From: Leucothrix mucor DSM 2157
GTDB taxonomy: Bacteria; Pseudomonadota; Gammaproteobacteria; Thiotrichales; Thiotrichaceae
Assembly (NCBI RefSeq): GCF_000419525.1
Contig: NZ_ATTE01000001.1
Span: 3,904,501 to 3,968,500 of the forward strand
Length of the DNA stretch: 64,000 bases
Reading direction: 5' to 3'
In this document: positions 52,574 through 61,961 of the stretch, in pieces
Layout of the letters: every line of letters begins with the position of its first letter
Numbering within the stretch: the stretch's first letter is position 1
Made by a program: the position numbers and the translations under genes
The notes under the pieces: generated by a model
What the model saw: only the letters and a program-made list of their open reading frames with translations
Databases searched by the model: none
Told to the model about the DNA's origin: nothing

Positions 52574-53188
52574 ATGACCCGGATTTTACGCACGATGACC
52601 GCTCTGATTGCCAGTGGGGCGCTACTGTTTCCACCCGCATTTGCAGAGGACTCGATCGAATATGCCACGAAACCAAATCGTGGTCTGAACGCGATCCAGC
52701 ACAACCAATTAGATACCCTGTTTGATGCCTTGCGTCATTCTAAAAGCAAGCAGGAAGCGCAGGACCATGAGCAGGAAATTTGGCGCATTTGGATGACGCC
52801 CGATGACACTGAAATCGGCGCGTTAATGGATCGGGCCATGCTGGAAATACAAGAACAGCGCTACAGCGAATCTTTGCAGACACTGGATACCATTGTTAGT
52901 CGCTCGCCCAAGTATGCGGAAGCGTGGAATCAGCGAGCTTTGGTGCATTTTCAGTTGAAACAATATGATACCTCGCTGGAAGATATTGCGGCCACACTCA
53001 AGCTTGAGCCGAGACATTTCGGCGCATTGATCGGGCGTAGTAAGATTTATCTGGAGCTGGGAAAAAGTAAATTGGCTGAGGAAAGTTTATTGAAAGCCTT
53101 GCGCTATCATCCTTATTTGCCAGGTCGGGGGCTGTTGTTAATGATCCCCGCAGAGCCGATTGCAGAAGAAGATCTCCCCTTTATTTGA
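52574..53188 (+). CDS. Exported TPR-repeat protein
   Basis: A 204-residue protein with a signal peptide (RILRTMTALIASGALLFPPAFA, cleavage at AFA-ED) and two to three tetratricopeptide repeats around residues 85-190 (ALMDRAMLEIQEQRYSESLQ; AEAWNQRALVHFQLKQYDTS; ALIGRSKIYLELGKSKLAEE). TPR domains mediate protein binding, so a periplasmic assembly or scaffolding role is plausible. ATG 52574 has AGGTGAG just before it. It is divergent from speA. No specific family is recognised. Confidence 0.8.
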   Translation: MTRILRTMTALIASGALLFPPAFAEDSIEYATKPNRGLNAIQHNQLDTLFDALRHSKSKQEAQDHEQEIWRIWMTPDDTEIGALMDRAMLEIQEQRYSESLQTLDTIVSRSPKYAEAWNQRALVHFQLKQYDTSLEDIAATLKLEPRHFGALIGRSKIYLELGKSKLAEESLLKALRYHPYLPGRGLLLMIPAEPIAEEDLPFI

Positions 53189-53203
53189 GGAGACCCCTTC
53201 GAG

Positions 53204-53226
53204 GCGTTGCCTGAGTCAGGCAACGC
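53204..53226. terminator. Perfect 11-bp palindrome between convergent genes
   Basis: GCGTTGCCTGA (53204-53214) and TCAGGCAACGC (53216-53226) are exact reverse complements around a single G. It is placed 16 bp after the TPR gene and 8 bp from the end of the convergent transaminase gene, so it probably ends both. It shares its core with the hairpin at 11537. Confidence 0.6.
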
Positions 53227-53233
53227 TGATCAA

Positions 53234-54094
53234 TCAGGCTGACTCAACTTCAGCCAATGCCATGCCGATGTATAGCTCACGCAATTGCTGAGCAACCAGA
53301 CCCGGACGGCCATCGCCAATTTGCTTGTCATCAATTTTCACAACCGGCTGTACGAACAAAGTCGCAGAGGTTACAAAAGCTTCTGCAGCGTTGTAGCACT
53401 CTTCAACCGTGAACAAACGCTCTTCAACTTTGTAAGAATGCTTCTCTGCCAGTGCCAATACCGCACGGCGTGTAATGCCATTTAAGATTTCATGGCCGAT
53501 TTGACGCGTTACAATCGTGCCATTGTCAGTCACGATGTAGGCATTGTTTGAGCTGCCTTCTGTGATGTAGCCATCTTCAACCATCCACGCATCATCTGCG
53601 CCAGCGGCTTTAGCCTGCATTTTTGCCATACATGGCGCTAGCAAACCAACGGTTTTAATGTCGCGACGTCCCCAACGGATATCTTCAACCGTGATGACAG
53701 AAATACCGGTTTCAGAAATTGGGTTGCCTAATACGTTCTTAGCTTGCGTGAACATCACTAAAGTCGGAGCAACGCCTTTCGGATAAGCAAAGTCACGGTC
53801 CGCTGCGCCACGAGTGACTTGCAGGTAAACCAGACCTTCATCCAGATTATTGCGCTTGATCAGCTCTTTTTGGATTGCTTCGATTTCTTCGTCAGTTGCC
53901 GGTGATGGCATTTCTAACTCAGATAAAGAGCGACGTAGGCGCACCATGTGGCCATTGTTTTCAATCAGCTTGCCGCGCAATACAGAAGATACTTCATAGA
54001 CTCCGTCTGCAAACATAAAGCCACGATCAAATACTGATACTTTGGCGTCCGCTTCTGGAACAAATTCACCATTTACATAAACGATTCTGCTCAT
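53234..54094 (-). CDS. Class IV aminotransferase, D-amino-acid transaminase-like
   Basis: A 286-residue PLP fold-type IV enzyme. FDRGFMFADGVYEV, the PLP lysine in RRDIKTVGLLAPCMAK, ITEGSSNNAYIV and NGITRRAVLALA match D-alanine transaminases, with the related branched-chain aminotransferase as an alternative. D-amino-acid transaminase supplies D-glutamate/D-alanine interconversion for cell wall and recycling. ATG 54094 (GAGGG 6 bp upstream) is preferred over GTG 54097. It is a single gene that converges on the TPR gene. Confidence 0.88.
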   Translation of the reverse strand: MSRIVYVNGEFVPEADAKVSVFDRGFMFADGVYEVSSVLRGKLIENNGHMVRLRRSLSELEMPSPATDEEIEAIQKELIKRNNLDEGLVYLQVTRGAADRDFAYPKGVAPTLVMFTQAKNVLGNPISETGISVITVEDIRWGRRDIKTVGLLAPCMAKMQAKAAGADDAWMVEDGYITEGSSNNAYIVTDNGTIVTRQIGHEILNGITRRAVLALAEKHSYKVEERLFTVEECYNAAEAFVTSATLFVQPVVKIDDKQIGDGRPGLVAQQLRELYIGMALAEVESA

Positions 54095-54204
54095 CACAAT
54101 CCCTCAAAAATAATAATTTCACTGTACAAGTAAAGAAACGGCCGGACAACTGAAGACTGTTGTTAAACCTCGGCTGGTACTATCAATAGTCAGTAACTGC
54201 ATCC

Positions 54205-54245
54205 AAAAAAAATAAGCAGATCTCCAATTAAGGGGATCTGCTTAT
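54205..54245 (-). terminator. Strong Rho-independent terminator of the BMP-transporter operon
   Basis: ATAAGCAGATC (54212-54222) and GATCTGCTTAT (54235-54245) form an 11-bp perfect stem. On the minus strand it is followed by eight T (54205-54212). It lies 30 bp past the binding-protein stop. Confidence 0.9.
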
Positions 54246-54274
54246 GGGTTTAGCTTAGTGTAGCAGGTGTTTGT

Positions 54275-55357
54275 TTATTTTGGCAGAGAGCCCTGAACGC
54301 CTTCGACGTACCAGTCCATGCCTAATAAATCACCATCACTAATGGTTTCGCCTTCTTTAACCACGACTTCGCCAGCCTGGTTTTTGATTGGGCCTGCAAA
54401 TGGGTGCAGCGTGCCTTCGACGATTGCATTTTTAACCGCATCGGCTGAGGCTTTTACATCGTCAGGAACCAAGTCGCTGTAAGGTGCGACTTCAACCATA
54501 CCGGCTTTAATGCCATCCCAAGTGTCATCTGACTCCCAAGTGCCATCCATTGCCGCTTTAACGCGAGCCGTGTAATACGGTGCCCAGTTATCAATGATCG
54601 CGGTCAGCTGTGACTTAGGTGCAAATTTAGACATGTCAGACGCTTGGCCAAAACCAAACACGCCACGCTTCTCAGCAACCTGTAGCGGTGCAGGAGAGTC
54701 CGTGTGCTGAGTGATAATGTCTGCGCCCTGATCGATCAATGCCTTAGCCGCATCGCCTTCTTTACCAGGATCGTACCAAGAGTTTACCCAGATCACTTTC
54801 ACTTCAGCTTTTGGGTTTACTTTGCGCATGGCAATGGTGAATGCATTGATACCACGAACGACTTCAGGAATGGGCACAGACGCAATGTAGCCTACGATGT
54901 TAGACTTAGTCATGTGACCAGCCATATTACCGAGTACCGCACGACCTTCATAAAAACGGCCGGAATACGTGCCGACATTCTTTGAGCGCTTGTAGCCAGT
55001 TGCGTGCTCAAATTTTACTTTAGGGAATGCTTTAGCCACTTTCAGAGTCGGGTTCATATAACCGAATGAGGTGGTGAAAATCATGTCACTGCCAGTGCTG
55101 GCCAGTTTGCGGATAACACGCTCGGAATCCGCACCTTCGGCAACGCTTTCAACAAAGGTAGTGGTTACACCGTCCATTGCTTCCAGTACTTTACGGCCTT
55201 CATCGTGGCGGTAAGTCCAGCCATGGTCGCCGGTTGGGCCAACATAAACGAAGCCTATTTTGAAATCATCAGCACTGGCTGAGTTTGCGGCGAATGCGAG
55301 TCCGGCAGACAGCAGCACGGTGCTTAAGGCTTGCTTCATAGTATGCTTTTTGATCAT
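54275..55357 (-). CDS. BMP/PnrA-family ABC transporter periplasmic binding protein
   Basis: A 360-residue solute-binding protein of the basic membrane protein (PnrA-like) family, whose studied members bind purine nucleosides or bases. A signal peptide (cleavage near SASA-DD) has no lipobox. KIGFVYVGPTGDHGWTYRHDEGR, the SFGYMNPTLKVA segment and NSWYDPGKEGDAAKALIDQGADIITQHTDSPAP are family blocks. ATG 55357 with AAGGAG 10 bp upstream is chosen; an upstream frame lacks support. It is the last gene of the operon, with a 152-bp gap to the permease, so it may also have its own promoter. Confidence 0.9.
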   Translation of the reverse strand: MIKKHTMKQALSTVLLSAGLAFAANSASADDFKIGFVYVGPTGDHGWTYRHDEGRKVLEAMDGVTTTFVESVAEGADSERVIRKLASTGSDMIFTTSFGYMNPTLKVAKAFPKVKFEHATGYKRSKNVGTYSGRFYEGRAVLGNMAGHMTKSNIVGYIASVPIPEVVRGINAFTIAMRKVNPKAEVKVIWVNSWYDPGKEGDAAKALIDQGADIITQHTDSPAPLQVAEKRGVFGFGQASDMSKFAPKSQLTAIIDNWAPYYTARVKAAMDGTWESDDTWDGIKAGMVEVAPYSDLVPDDVKASADAVKNAIVEGTLHPFAGPIKNQAGEVVVKEGETISDGDLLGMDWYVEGVQGSLPK

Positions 55358-55509
55358 CCTGGTTTTCTCCTTGGAATTTGGGATAAAGCGGTGACATGAT
55401 ATTTTTGATAACGCCAAAAATAAGTATTACATGTATCTTAATATTCCCCAAAAATTGTTTTCGGGGAATGTATAACGTTGCGGCACAGGCTAGTAAAATC
55501 TGCAGCTGC

Positions 55510-56430
55510 TTATGAAGTTGGGTGGAACGGCTTGCCAATACAGGCTGGCGAGTTCAGTTTAATCTTGTTTTGATCGCGGGAAATCACGACCAATACCACA
55601 ATGGTTGCCAAGTATGGCAGCATCGACATCACCTGTGATGGAATGGCAATACCGATTGCTTGCGCATGTAGCTGTAGGATTGAGATACCGCCAAATAGAT
55701 AGGCACCCAGTAGCACACGCCCTGGTCGCCAAGTGGCAAACACTACCAGCGCCAGTGCAATCCAACCACGGCCTGCACTCATATTCTCAATCCACATCGG
55801 TGAGTAAGCCAGCGACAGATAAGCCCCTGCAATCCCTGACATCGCACCGCCAAATAGAATGGCGAGCAGGCGAATGCGAATGACTGGATAACCGATAGCA
55901 TGAGCTGCGTCGTGTGAGTCGCCAACCGCGCGTAAAATGAGTCCTGCGCGGCTGTATTTGAGGAACCACCAGACTAAAAAGACCATCAGGATGGAGCCGT
56001 AAACCAGAATATCCTGCTGAAATAACAGGGTACCAAGCACTGGAATATCCGATAAATAAGGGATGACCAACTTAGGCAAGCCATCGTAGGCAACACCGAC
56101 CATATCCTGACCAATCAGCGCACTTAAGCCGACGCCGAAGATGGTTAGCGCTAAACCGGTTGCAACTTGGCTGGCTTGAAAGCCAAGCACTAGCGCTGCA
56201 AACATTAGCGATAGCAAAGCACCTGCGCCAGCGCCCGCAATTACGCCAAGTGTAGCGCTGCCGGAATAATGCACGACTGAGAAGCCGCAGACGGCACCCA
56301 CTAAGATCATGCCTTCCACACCGAGGTTTAACACGCCTGACTTCTCGGTGATTAGCTCACCTAATGCCGCGTAAAGTAGCGGTGTGGCCGCCGTAATAAT
56401 GGTCAGAAGGATTGGAATTAATATGTCCAT
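55510..56430 (-). CDS. BMP-type ABC transporter permease (NupQ/YufQ-like)
   Basis: A 306-residue inner-membrane permease of the branched-chain/ribose permease superfamily with 8-9 hydrophobic segments. ALGELITEKSGVLNLGVEGMILVGA opens the protein and is diagnostic for this subunit. AVGDSHDAAHAIGYPVIRIR is the coupling loop. It overlaps the preceding permease gene by one base. It forms the channel with the next larger permease. Confidence 0.9.
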   Translation of the reverse strand: MDILIPILLTIITAATPLLYAALGELITEKSGVLNLGVEGMILVGAVCGFSVVHYSGSATLGVIAGAGAGALLSLMFAALVLGFQASQVATGLALTIFGVGLSALIGQDMVGVAYDGLPKLVIPYLSDIPVLGTLLFQQDILVYGSILMVFLVWWFLKYSRAGLILRAVGDSHDAAHAIGYPVIRIRLLAILFGGAMSGIAGAYLSLAYSPMWIENMSAGRGWIALALVVFATWRPGRVLLGAYLFGGISILQLHAQAIGIAIPSQVMSMLPYLATIVVLVVISRDQNKIKLNSPACIGKPFHPTS

Positions 56431-57485
56431 TATTTACGCACCACCCGATAATGAATTAAGACATCGCAACCTAGCAGGAAGAACAACAGCATTCCCTGAA
56501 ATACTCCAGTAACGGCTAGTGGGAGATTCAAACTAATCTGTGCCGATTCGCCACCTAGGTAGGATAATGCTAGCAATAAGCCTGCCAGTAGTACGCCAAA
56601 AGGATGCAAGCGCCCTACAAATGCCACAATAATGGCTGTAAAGCCATAGCCCGGTGAAATGCTCGGCAGCACCTGCCCAATGGGGCCGGAGACTTCGATC
56701 ATCCCTGCTAAACCGGCAGCGCCACCGCTCAGTAATAAGCTAAACCAGATGATATTCTTTTGGCTAAAGCCTGCGTAACGACCCGCTGCTGGGGCTTGGC
56801 CGAGTACTTTAACTTCAAAGCCGATTAAGGTGCGGGAGATCATCAACCATGCGGCAACCACGGCAGCCAGTGCAAAAATCCAGCCCAAGTGTAAGCGGGT
56901 GCCCTCCAAGATAATCGGGAGAATCGCCGAATCGCTAAATAAGCGTGATTCCGGGAAGTTGTAGCCGTCCGGGTCGCGCATTGCGCCATGCACTAATAAG
57001 CTCAGTAAAAAGCCTGCGACATAGGTCAGCATGAGGCTGGTGAGGATTTCATTGGCATTAAAGCGAGTGCGCAGGAAGGCTGGAATGGCGCCCCATAGCA
57101 TGCCGCCAAGAATACCGGCGATCACCATCAACGGGATCACCCAGACTGAATCGACCTCGTAAAACCAGAGCGCGACCGCACCGCCGCAGATGCCACCTAA
57201 AGTGAGTTGGCCTTCTGCGCCGATATTCCAGACACCCGCCCGAAAACCAATCGATAGGGTGACGGCAATCAGCACCAGTGGCGTCGCCTTAACCGCTAAC
57301 TCCGCCCAACCATAGGTTGTGGTCAGTGGCTCAACAAAAAAGGCATACAGCGCCTCGGATGGCGACACGCCCATAATCAAAAACAGGAAAACACCAAAGA
57401 CTAAAGTGAGTGCAAGCGCCAACAGTGGCGATACTAAAACCATCTGGCGCGATGGCTCAGGGCGTTTGCTAAGCTTAAACAGCAT
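56430..57485 (-). CDS. BMP-type ABC transporter permease (NupP/YufP-like)
   Basis: A 351-residue inner-membrane permease. FRAGVWNIGAEGQLTLGGICGG and FNANEILTSLMLTYVAGFLLS are typical of the larger permease in nucleoside-type BMP importers, and KVLGQAPAAGRYAGFS is the ATPase-contact loop. ATG 57485 lies within the ATPase gene's end (11-bp overlap) with GGAGG about 6 bp upstream; the longer frame is rejected. Confidence 0.9.
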   Translation of the reverse strand: MLFKLSKRPEPSRQMVLVSPLLALALTLVFGVFLFLIMGVSPSEALYAFFVEPLTTTYGWAELAVKATPLVLIAVTLSIGFRAGVWNIGAEGQLTLGGICGGAVALWFYEVDSVWVIPLMVIAGILGGMLWGAIPAFLRTRFNANEILTSLMLTYVAGFLLSLLVHGAMRDPDGYNFPESRLFSDSAILPIILEGTRLHLGWIFALAAVVAAWLMISRTLIGFEVKVLGQAPAAGRYAGFSQKNIIWFSLLLSGGAAGLAGMIEVSGPIGQVLPSISPGYGFTAIIVAFVGRLHPFGVLLAGLLLALSYLGGESAQISLNLPLAVTGVFQGMLLFFLLGCDVLIHYRVVRK

Positions 57486-59031
57486 GGGCAACCTCCGCCG
57501 GTGAACTGGTTCGCTCAAGTTTAGTGCCGGCCATTAGCAGGCCAACGTCTTCGATAGTGACAGAGTCAGTATTGTAAATTTCTGAAACGCGGCCGGCACA
57601 AATTGCACCAATGCGATCTGTGGTTGCCATTAACTCATCCAAATCCTGTGAAATAACCAATACCGCTGCACCATTATTCGCCAACTCGCGTAAGGCTTTG
57701 TGAATGGTTTGGGCCGCGCCCGCATCCACTCCCCAAGTCGGTTGTGACACGATTAGCAGGCCGGGGTTTTGTAAAATTTCCCGTCCCACAATAAATTTTT
57801 GAAGATTACCACCAGATAAGCTGGAAGCCACTGCGCCACTGCCATTGGTTTTTACATTGAAATCGGTGATGATTTTTTCTGCAAAATTGCGGGTAGCGGC
57901 TTTTTTAATAAAGCCATTACCGATTAGCTTCAGGCGTCGAAAGGCCGTTAGAAAACTGTTATCAACCAAGCTCATTTCGGGGACTGCGCCATGACCCAAA
58001 CGCTGCTCTGGGATGGCAGCTACACCTAAAGCACGGCGTTGGTTAGGGCCAAGCTGGCCGCAAGGTGTGCCATCAATTTTCAGGCTATCTTGTTGGCGGC
58101 TTAGCGACTCACCACTTAAGGCGAGCAGTAATTCATCCTGCCCATTTCCGGCAACGCCCGCAATGCCGACGACTTCGCCGCAATGCACACTCAGGTCAAT
58201 ATCTAATAGTGGAATGCCGAACTCATCGGCAGCTTGCAGGCTGAGTTTACTTACCGCTAAGCGCACATCGCCCGCTTGATTACCACTGCGCGGCGTCATG
58301 GACTCCAGCGCTTCGCCCATCATCAGGGCGGCTAGTGATTGAGCGCTTTCGTCACTCACGCTCACGCTGGCAACGCCTTCGCCATTCCGCAGCACGGTGG
58401 CGCGATGGCATAAGGCTTTAATTTCATCCAGCTTGTGGCTGATATACAGAATGGCTAAGCCTTCTTCGGATAAGCGCTTAAGGGTTTCAAATAAGCGTGA
58501 AACCTCCTGTGGCGTGAGTACCGAAGTTGGCTCATCCATAATCAGAAGCTTTGGGTTTTGCAGCAAACAGCGAATGATTTCAATGCGTTGACGCTCACCG
58601 ACCGATAGCGTGTAGACATGGCGCTCCGGATCAAGTGGCAAGCCATAGCGGCTTGAAATATCGCTAATACGGGCTTTAAGCTCGGTAAGATCAACGCGCT
58701 TATCCATGCCTAGTGCAATATTTTCTAACACTGAAAGCGAATCAAATAAGGAGAAGTGTTGAAACACCATCGCTACGCCAAGCTCACGCGCAAAGGCAGG
58801 ATTTAGAATGCTGACCGATTTGCCTTCCCATTGAATATCACCGGAGTCGGGGGCCAGAATGCCGTAGATCATTTTGACTAGCGTGGATTTTCCCGCGCCA
58901 TTTTCGCCCAGCAAAGCGTGGATTTCGCCGGTCGCAATGGACAGGTTCACGTTTTGATTAGCAATTACGCCGGGAAAGGTACGGGTCATACCAGTGAGTG
59001 TTAGCAGGGTGGCAGCAGTCGGTTCAGTCAT
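57475..59031 (-). CDS. BMP-type ABC transporter ATPase with two ABC domains
   Basis: A 518-residue ATPase with tandem nucleotide-binding domains. Domain 1 has Walker A GENGAGKST, LSVGERQRIEI as signature and LLIMDEPTSVL as Walker B. Domain 2 (from about residue 265) has the degenerate AGNGQDELL P-loop and a normal LSGGNLQKFIVGRE signature, the asymmetry usual for RbsA/NupO-type proteins. It is the first gene of the four-gene importer (ATPase, two permeases, binding protein). Likely ligands are nucleosides or purine derivatives by family, though no purine-metabolism gene is nearby. Confidence 0.92.
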   Translation of the reverse strand: MTEPTAATLLTLTGMTRTFPGVIANQNVNLSIATGEIHALLGENGAGKSTLVKMIYGILAPDSGDIQWEGKSVSILNPAFARELGVAMVFQHFSLFDSLSVLENIALGMDKRVDLTELKARISDISSRYGLPLDPERHVYTLSVGERQRIEIIRCLLQNPKLLIMDEPTSVLTPQEVSRLFETLKRLSEEGLAILYISHKLDEIKALCHRATVLRNGEGVASVSVSDESAQSLAALMMGEALESMTPRSGNQAGDVRLAVSKLSLQAADEFGIPLLDIDLSVHCGEVVGIAGVAGNGQDELLLALSGESLSRQQDSLKIDGTPCGQLGPNQRRALGVAAIPEQRLGHGAVPEMSLVDNSFLTAFRRLKLIGNGFIKKAATRNFAEKIITDFNVKTNGSGAVASSLSGGNLQKFIVGREILQNPGLLIVSQPTWGVDAGAAQTIHKALRELANNGAAVLVISQDLDELMATTDRIGAICAGRVSEIYNTDSVTIEDVGLLMAGTKLERTSSPAEVAHAV

Positions 59032-59218
59032 AGGCTCACTTTATGAAGATAGGGATCACAGTGATGAATGGAGTCGCGCAAAAATGATTATTGCATGAAT
59101 TATTTAATTTCCCAATGCTTTCTGAAGGTGAGTTTTATTTGGCTTATATTGGTGCGCAAGAATGCCGTTTGGCGCGCCTTTGCACTACCTTTGAGCATGT
59201 TTAAGGCAGAAGTTGGCG

Positions 59219-59335
59219 ATGAAATTATCTAAAAACTTCGACGGTAGATACGCTAATATAGCCGCAATTTTAGCCTTATTGATATCAGTCAGTATTTTCG
59301 TCAACCTGTTCTGGTATTTGCTATGTTCGTTATAA
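59219..59335 (+). CDS. Possible 38-residue single-pass membrane peptide
   Basis: In the 387-bp gap between the BMP ATPase start and the GT39 gene, a short frame MKLSKNFDGRYANIAAILAL... has a basic, polar N-terminus followed by a hydrophobic segment (about residues 14-38) and a stop. This is the layout of small membrane proteins. The ribosome site is weak (AGGCAG about 10 bp upstream). No family is recognised. The rest of the gap shows nothing clear. Confidence 0.35.
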   Translation: MKLSKNFDGRYANIAAILALLISVSIFVNLFWYLLCSL

Positions 59336-59418
59336 CTAATGCCGCAACAAGGCTTTATTTGGGCTGTTATCACTCTATAAATCAGGTTTCAGCAGGTCTG
59401 AGACAATGAGAATTCTTC

Positions 59419-60891
59419 ATGAATGAACAACAGAAGTCGCTGCAAAATCATCATAACTCACGCGATATTTGGCTGTTATTGGGCTTTTTAGCAATCACCA
59501 CGTTGTGGCGCTTTAGTGTATTGGCGGGAATGGATGTCAGCCTGTATATTGATGAGGCACAGTATTGGTATTGGGCAAATCATTTAGATTTTGGCTATTA
59601 TTCCAAGCCGCCTGTGGTGTCGTTACTGATTGCGGCGACCACTGGAGTATTTGGTGATGGCGAAGTGGCGGTGCGCTTGGCTAGCATTATCTGCTACCCG
59701 CTGACTAGCTTGCTGATCTATCTGATTGGGCAGCGGCTATACTCCTCACGAGTTGGTTTAGTTAGCGCCATGCTGTTTATGTTGATGCCTGCCGTCAGTA
59801 TTTCCTCCTTAGTGATTTCCACTGATGTGGCTTTCTTTTTCTTCTGGGCGCTGGGGCTGTATGCCTTGATTCGCGCACTGGAAAGCAATGAGTGGACTTG
59901 GTGGGTACTGCTGGGTATTGCTGGTGGCTTAGGTATGCAAACCAAATACACTATGGGTGTATTTGTGATCTCGGCGCTGATTTATTTCGTGATTAGTGGG
60001 CAATGGCGAGTGTTTCTAAATGGTCGCTTGTGGAGTGCTGGCATACTGGCATTTCTGATCTGGCTGCCAAATCTGATTTGGAATTATTATAACGATTTCA
60101 TTACCTTCCAGCACACCTATGAAATCTCCGAAGGTAATCAGAAACTCTTTCGTTGGGATGAGTTTGGCGGGTTTATCGGCGGTCAGTTCGGTGTGTTTGG
60201 CATTATTAGCTTTGCCCTGCTGATCTATGTAACGCTCAGAACGCAGTTTGCTCATAAAAAACTATTACTGACATTTGCCTGGACATTTGTGGTGATTATT
60301 TCATTACAGGCTTTGTTTGGGCGTGCTAATGCGAACTGGGCAGCTCCGGCCTTTGTGTCGGCTAGTATTGCCGTTGCGGTTTGGCTGGTGAATTTTAAGC
60401 ACCCTAAATGGTTGAGTGCGGCGTTGAGTTTGAACTTGGTAATGGCCGCTGGTGTGTATTATTTCAATCCGATTGTTGATGTCTTAGGTATTGAGAAAAC
60501 CAGTCGCAACGATATTTATAAACGCCTGCGAGGCTGGCCGGAGATTGGTCAGCAGTTCTCGGTAATTCGCCAGCAATACCCTGAAGCCATCTTACTGGGT
60601 TCGGGTGATCGAACCATTTTGTCGCATTTGGCTTATCAGGCACGGCCGCTGAAGGTTTCAACCTGGAATGACAGTGGCCATATTCGCCATCATTACGATA
60701 TCAACGACCGCCTTGAAGCCTTAAGCGAGACCCAGTTTTTGTTCGTGAGTAAAGGTGAGTTGAGTGATGCCATGCGCAGTACTTTTGGCTCGGCTAAGTC
60801 ATTAGGTGTGCTGGAAGCGGATATTTACCCTAAGTACCAGCTTCGCTACTACGTGTATTTGCTAACTGACTTTAAAGGCTATTCAAAATGA
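59419..60891 (+). CDS. GT39/ArnT-like membrane glycosyltransferase
   Basis: A 490-residue polytopic membrane protein of the dolichyl-phosphate-mannose (PMT)/ArnT superfamily. The first periplasmic loop has the catalytic-type acidic motif IDEAQYWYWANHLDFGYYSKPPVVS, and about ten hydrophobic helices follow. A soluble C-terminal part starts near residue 350. Such enzymes move a sugar from a polyprenyl-phosphate donor to lipid A, protein or another acceptor in the periplasm. The nearby GT2 could make the donor. Its stop overlaps the PAP2 gene start (ATGA). Confidence 0.85.
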   Translation: MNEQQKSLQNHHNSRDIWLLLGFLAITTLWRFSVLAGMDVSLYIDEAQYWYWANHLDFGYYSKPPVVSLLIAATTGVFGDGEVAVRLASIICYPLTSLLIYLIGQRLYSSRVGLVSAMLFMLMPAVSISSLVISTDVAFFFFWALGLYALIRALESNEWTWWVLLGIAGGLGMQTKYTMGVFVISALIYFVISGQWRVFLNGRLWSAGILAFLIWLPNLIWNYYNDFITFQHTYEISEGNQKLFRWDEFGGFIGGQFGVFGIISFALLIYVTLRTQFAHKKLLLTFAWTFVVIISLQALFGRANANWAAPAFVSASIAVAVWLVNFKHPKWLSAALSLNLVMAAGVYYFNPIVDVLGIEKTSRNDIYKRLRGWPEIGQQFSVIRQQYPEAILLGSGDRTILSHLAYQARPLKVSTWNDSGHIRHHYDINDRLEALSETQFLFVSKGELSDAMRSTFGSAKSLGVLEADIYPKYQLRYYVYLLTDFKGYSK

Positions 60892-61961
60892 GTTTATTGT
60901 TATCAAAACGCGGGCTATTACTGAGTCTTGTGGTGATGTTACTGGTCACTACCGTATTTTGGGTGACTGATCTGGATTTGCAGGCGGCAGCTCGATTTTA
61001 TCACCCTGAAGCGGCCAATCCTTGGTATGAGGGTGACTCCCCACTGTGGTCGTTTATGTATCAGATGGGGCCGGTGATAAGCATTACGATTGCCGTGGGT
61101 TCGATTTTAGTTATTTTCCTGTCAGGCCTTAAAGCGGCGTGGAATGGCTATCGGATTCAAGCAGTCTTTGTACTTTTGTGCTTTGTAATTGGGCCGGGCT
61201 TACTGGTCAATGCCGTCTTTAAAGATCACTGGGGGCGGCCAAGGCCTGAGCAGGTTCAGAACTTTGGCGGCGCTGAGCAATACGTTCCGCCAGCACAATA
61301 TAATGCAGCGGGTAATGGTAAATCATTTCCATCTGGCCATAGTTCAGTTGGCTTTGCCTTGATTGCGTTCTTCTTTATCTGGCGTAAAAAGCATCAAACA
61401 TTAGCAAAGTTAGCCATTGTCGTTTCCCTGATTATGGGGGGCTTATTGGGCGCAGCTAGAATGGCTGCCGGAGGGCATTTTTTATCGGATGTTATCTGGT
61501 CGATGTTTATTCCGTTTTTGGTGTGTGCGGGTTTGTACAAGCTCTATGAGGCCAAGTTGGATAAAGAGCCTGAGGTCACCGCTTTCTCGCGAAAAGCGGG
61601 CTTTTTCTACAGCGCGATTGCCTTTGCAGTGTTCTCATTTGGATTATTTAACTGGCCTGTGAAAATTAGCCAGAGCTACCAAATCCCCTATCAGTCTTAT
61701 CAAGTGATTACAGTAAATGCAGGGCACTTAGAAGTTGAAATGAAAGCATCTGATGCGGGTAGTGAGCTACAAGCCGATTTTTATATGAAAGGCTTTGGTT
61801 TGCCGGGTAGCAAATTGGTATTCAATCAACAGGAAACTGGCGATACTTTAGAGCTCAGTGTCGATGAAAAAGGCCTGCTGACGGAAGTTGAAGGTAAACT
61901 CACTATTCAGGCACCAGCTGAGGCGTTAAAACGCATTCAGCTGATTTCAGTGGTTAACTAA
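60888..61961 (+). CDS. PAP2-family membrane phosphatase with extra C-terminal domain
   Basis: A 357-residue membrane phosphatase. The PAP2 signature is complete: FKDHWGRPRP (KxxxxxxRP), FPSGHSS (PSGH) and ARMAAGGHFLSD (Arg, His197, Asp). Residues 1-235 carry the membrane domain. Residues about 235-357 add another helix and a beta-rich tail (VITVNAGHLEVEMKASD...) that is not part of ordinary PAP2 proteins. Substrates may be undecaprenyl diphosphate, lipid A phosphate or phosphatidate. It is coupled to the GT39 gene and its stop overlaps the convergent UPF0104 gene by 4 bp. Confidence 0.88.
   Translation: MSLLLSKRGLLLSLVVMLLVTTVFWVTDLDLQAAARFYHPEAANPWYEGDSPLWSFMYQMGPVISITIAVGSILVIFLSGLKAAWNGYRIQAVFVLLCFVIGPGLLVNAVFKDHWGRPRPEQVQNFGGAEQYVPPAQYNAAGNGKSFPSGHSSVGFALIAFFFIWRKKHQTLAKLAIVVSLIMGGLLGAARMAAGGHFLSDVIWSMFIPFLVCAGLYKLYEAKLDKEPEVTAFSRKAGFFYSAIAFAVFSFGLFNWPVKISQSYQIPYQSYQVITVNAGHLEVEMKASDAGSELQADFYMKGFGLPGSKLVFNQQETGDTLELSVDEKGLLTEVEGKLTIQAPAEALKRIQLISVVN

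Noticed and set aside
59185-59373. 62-residue minus-strand frame in the 59.0-59.4 kb gap
   Set aside because: No ribosome site and no coding-like pattern; the opposite 38-residue frame with a hydrophobic helix is more believable.
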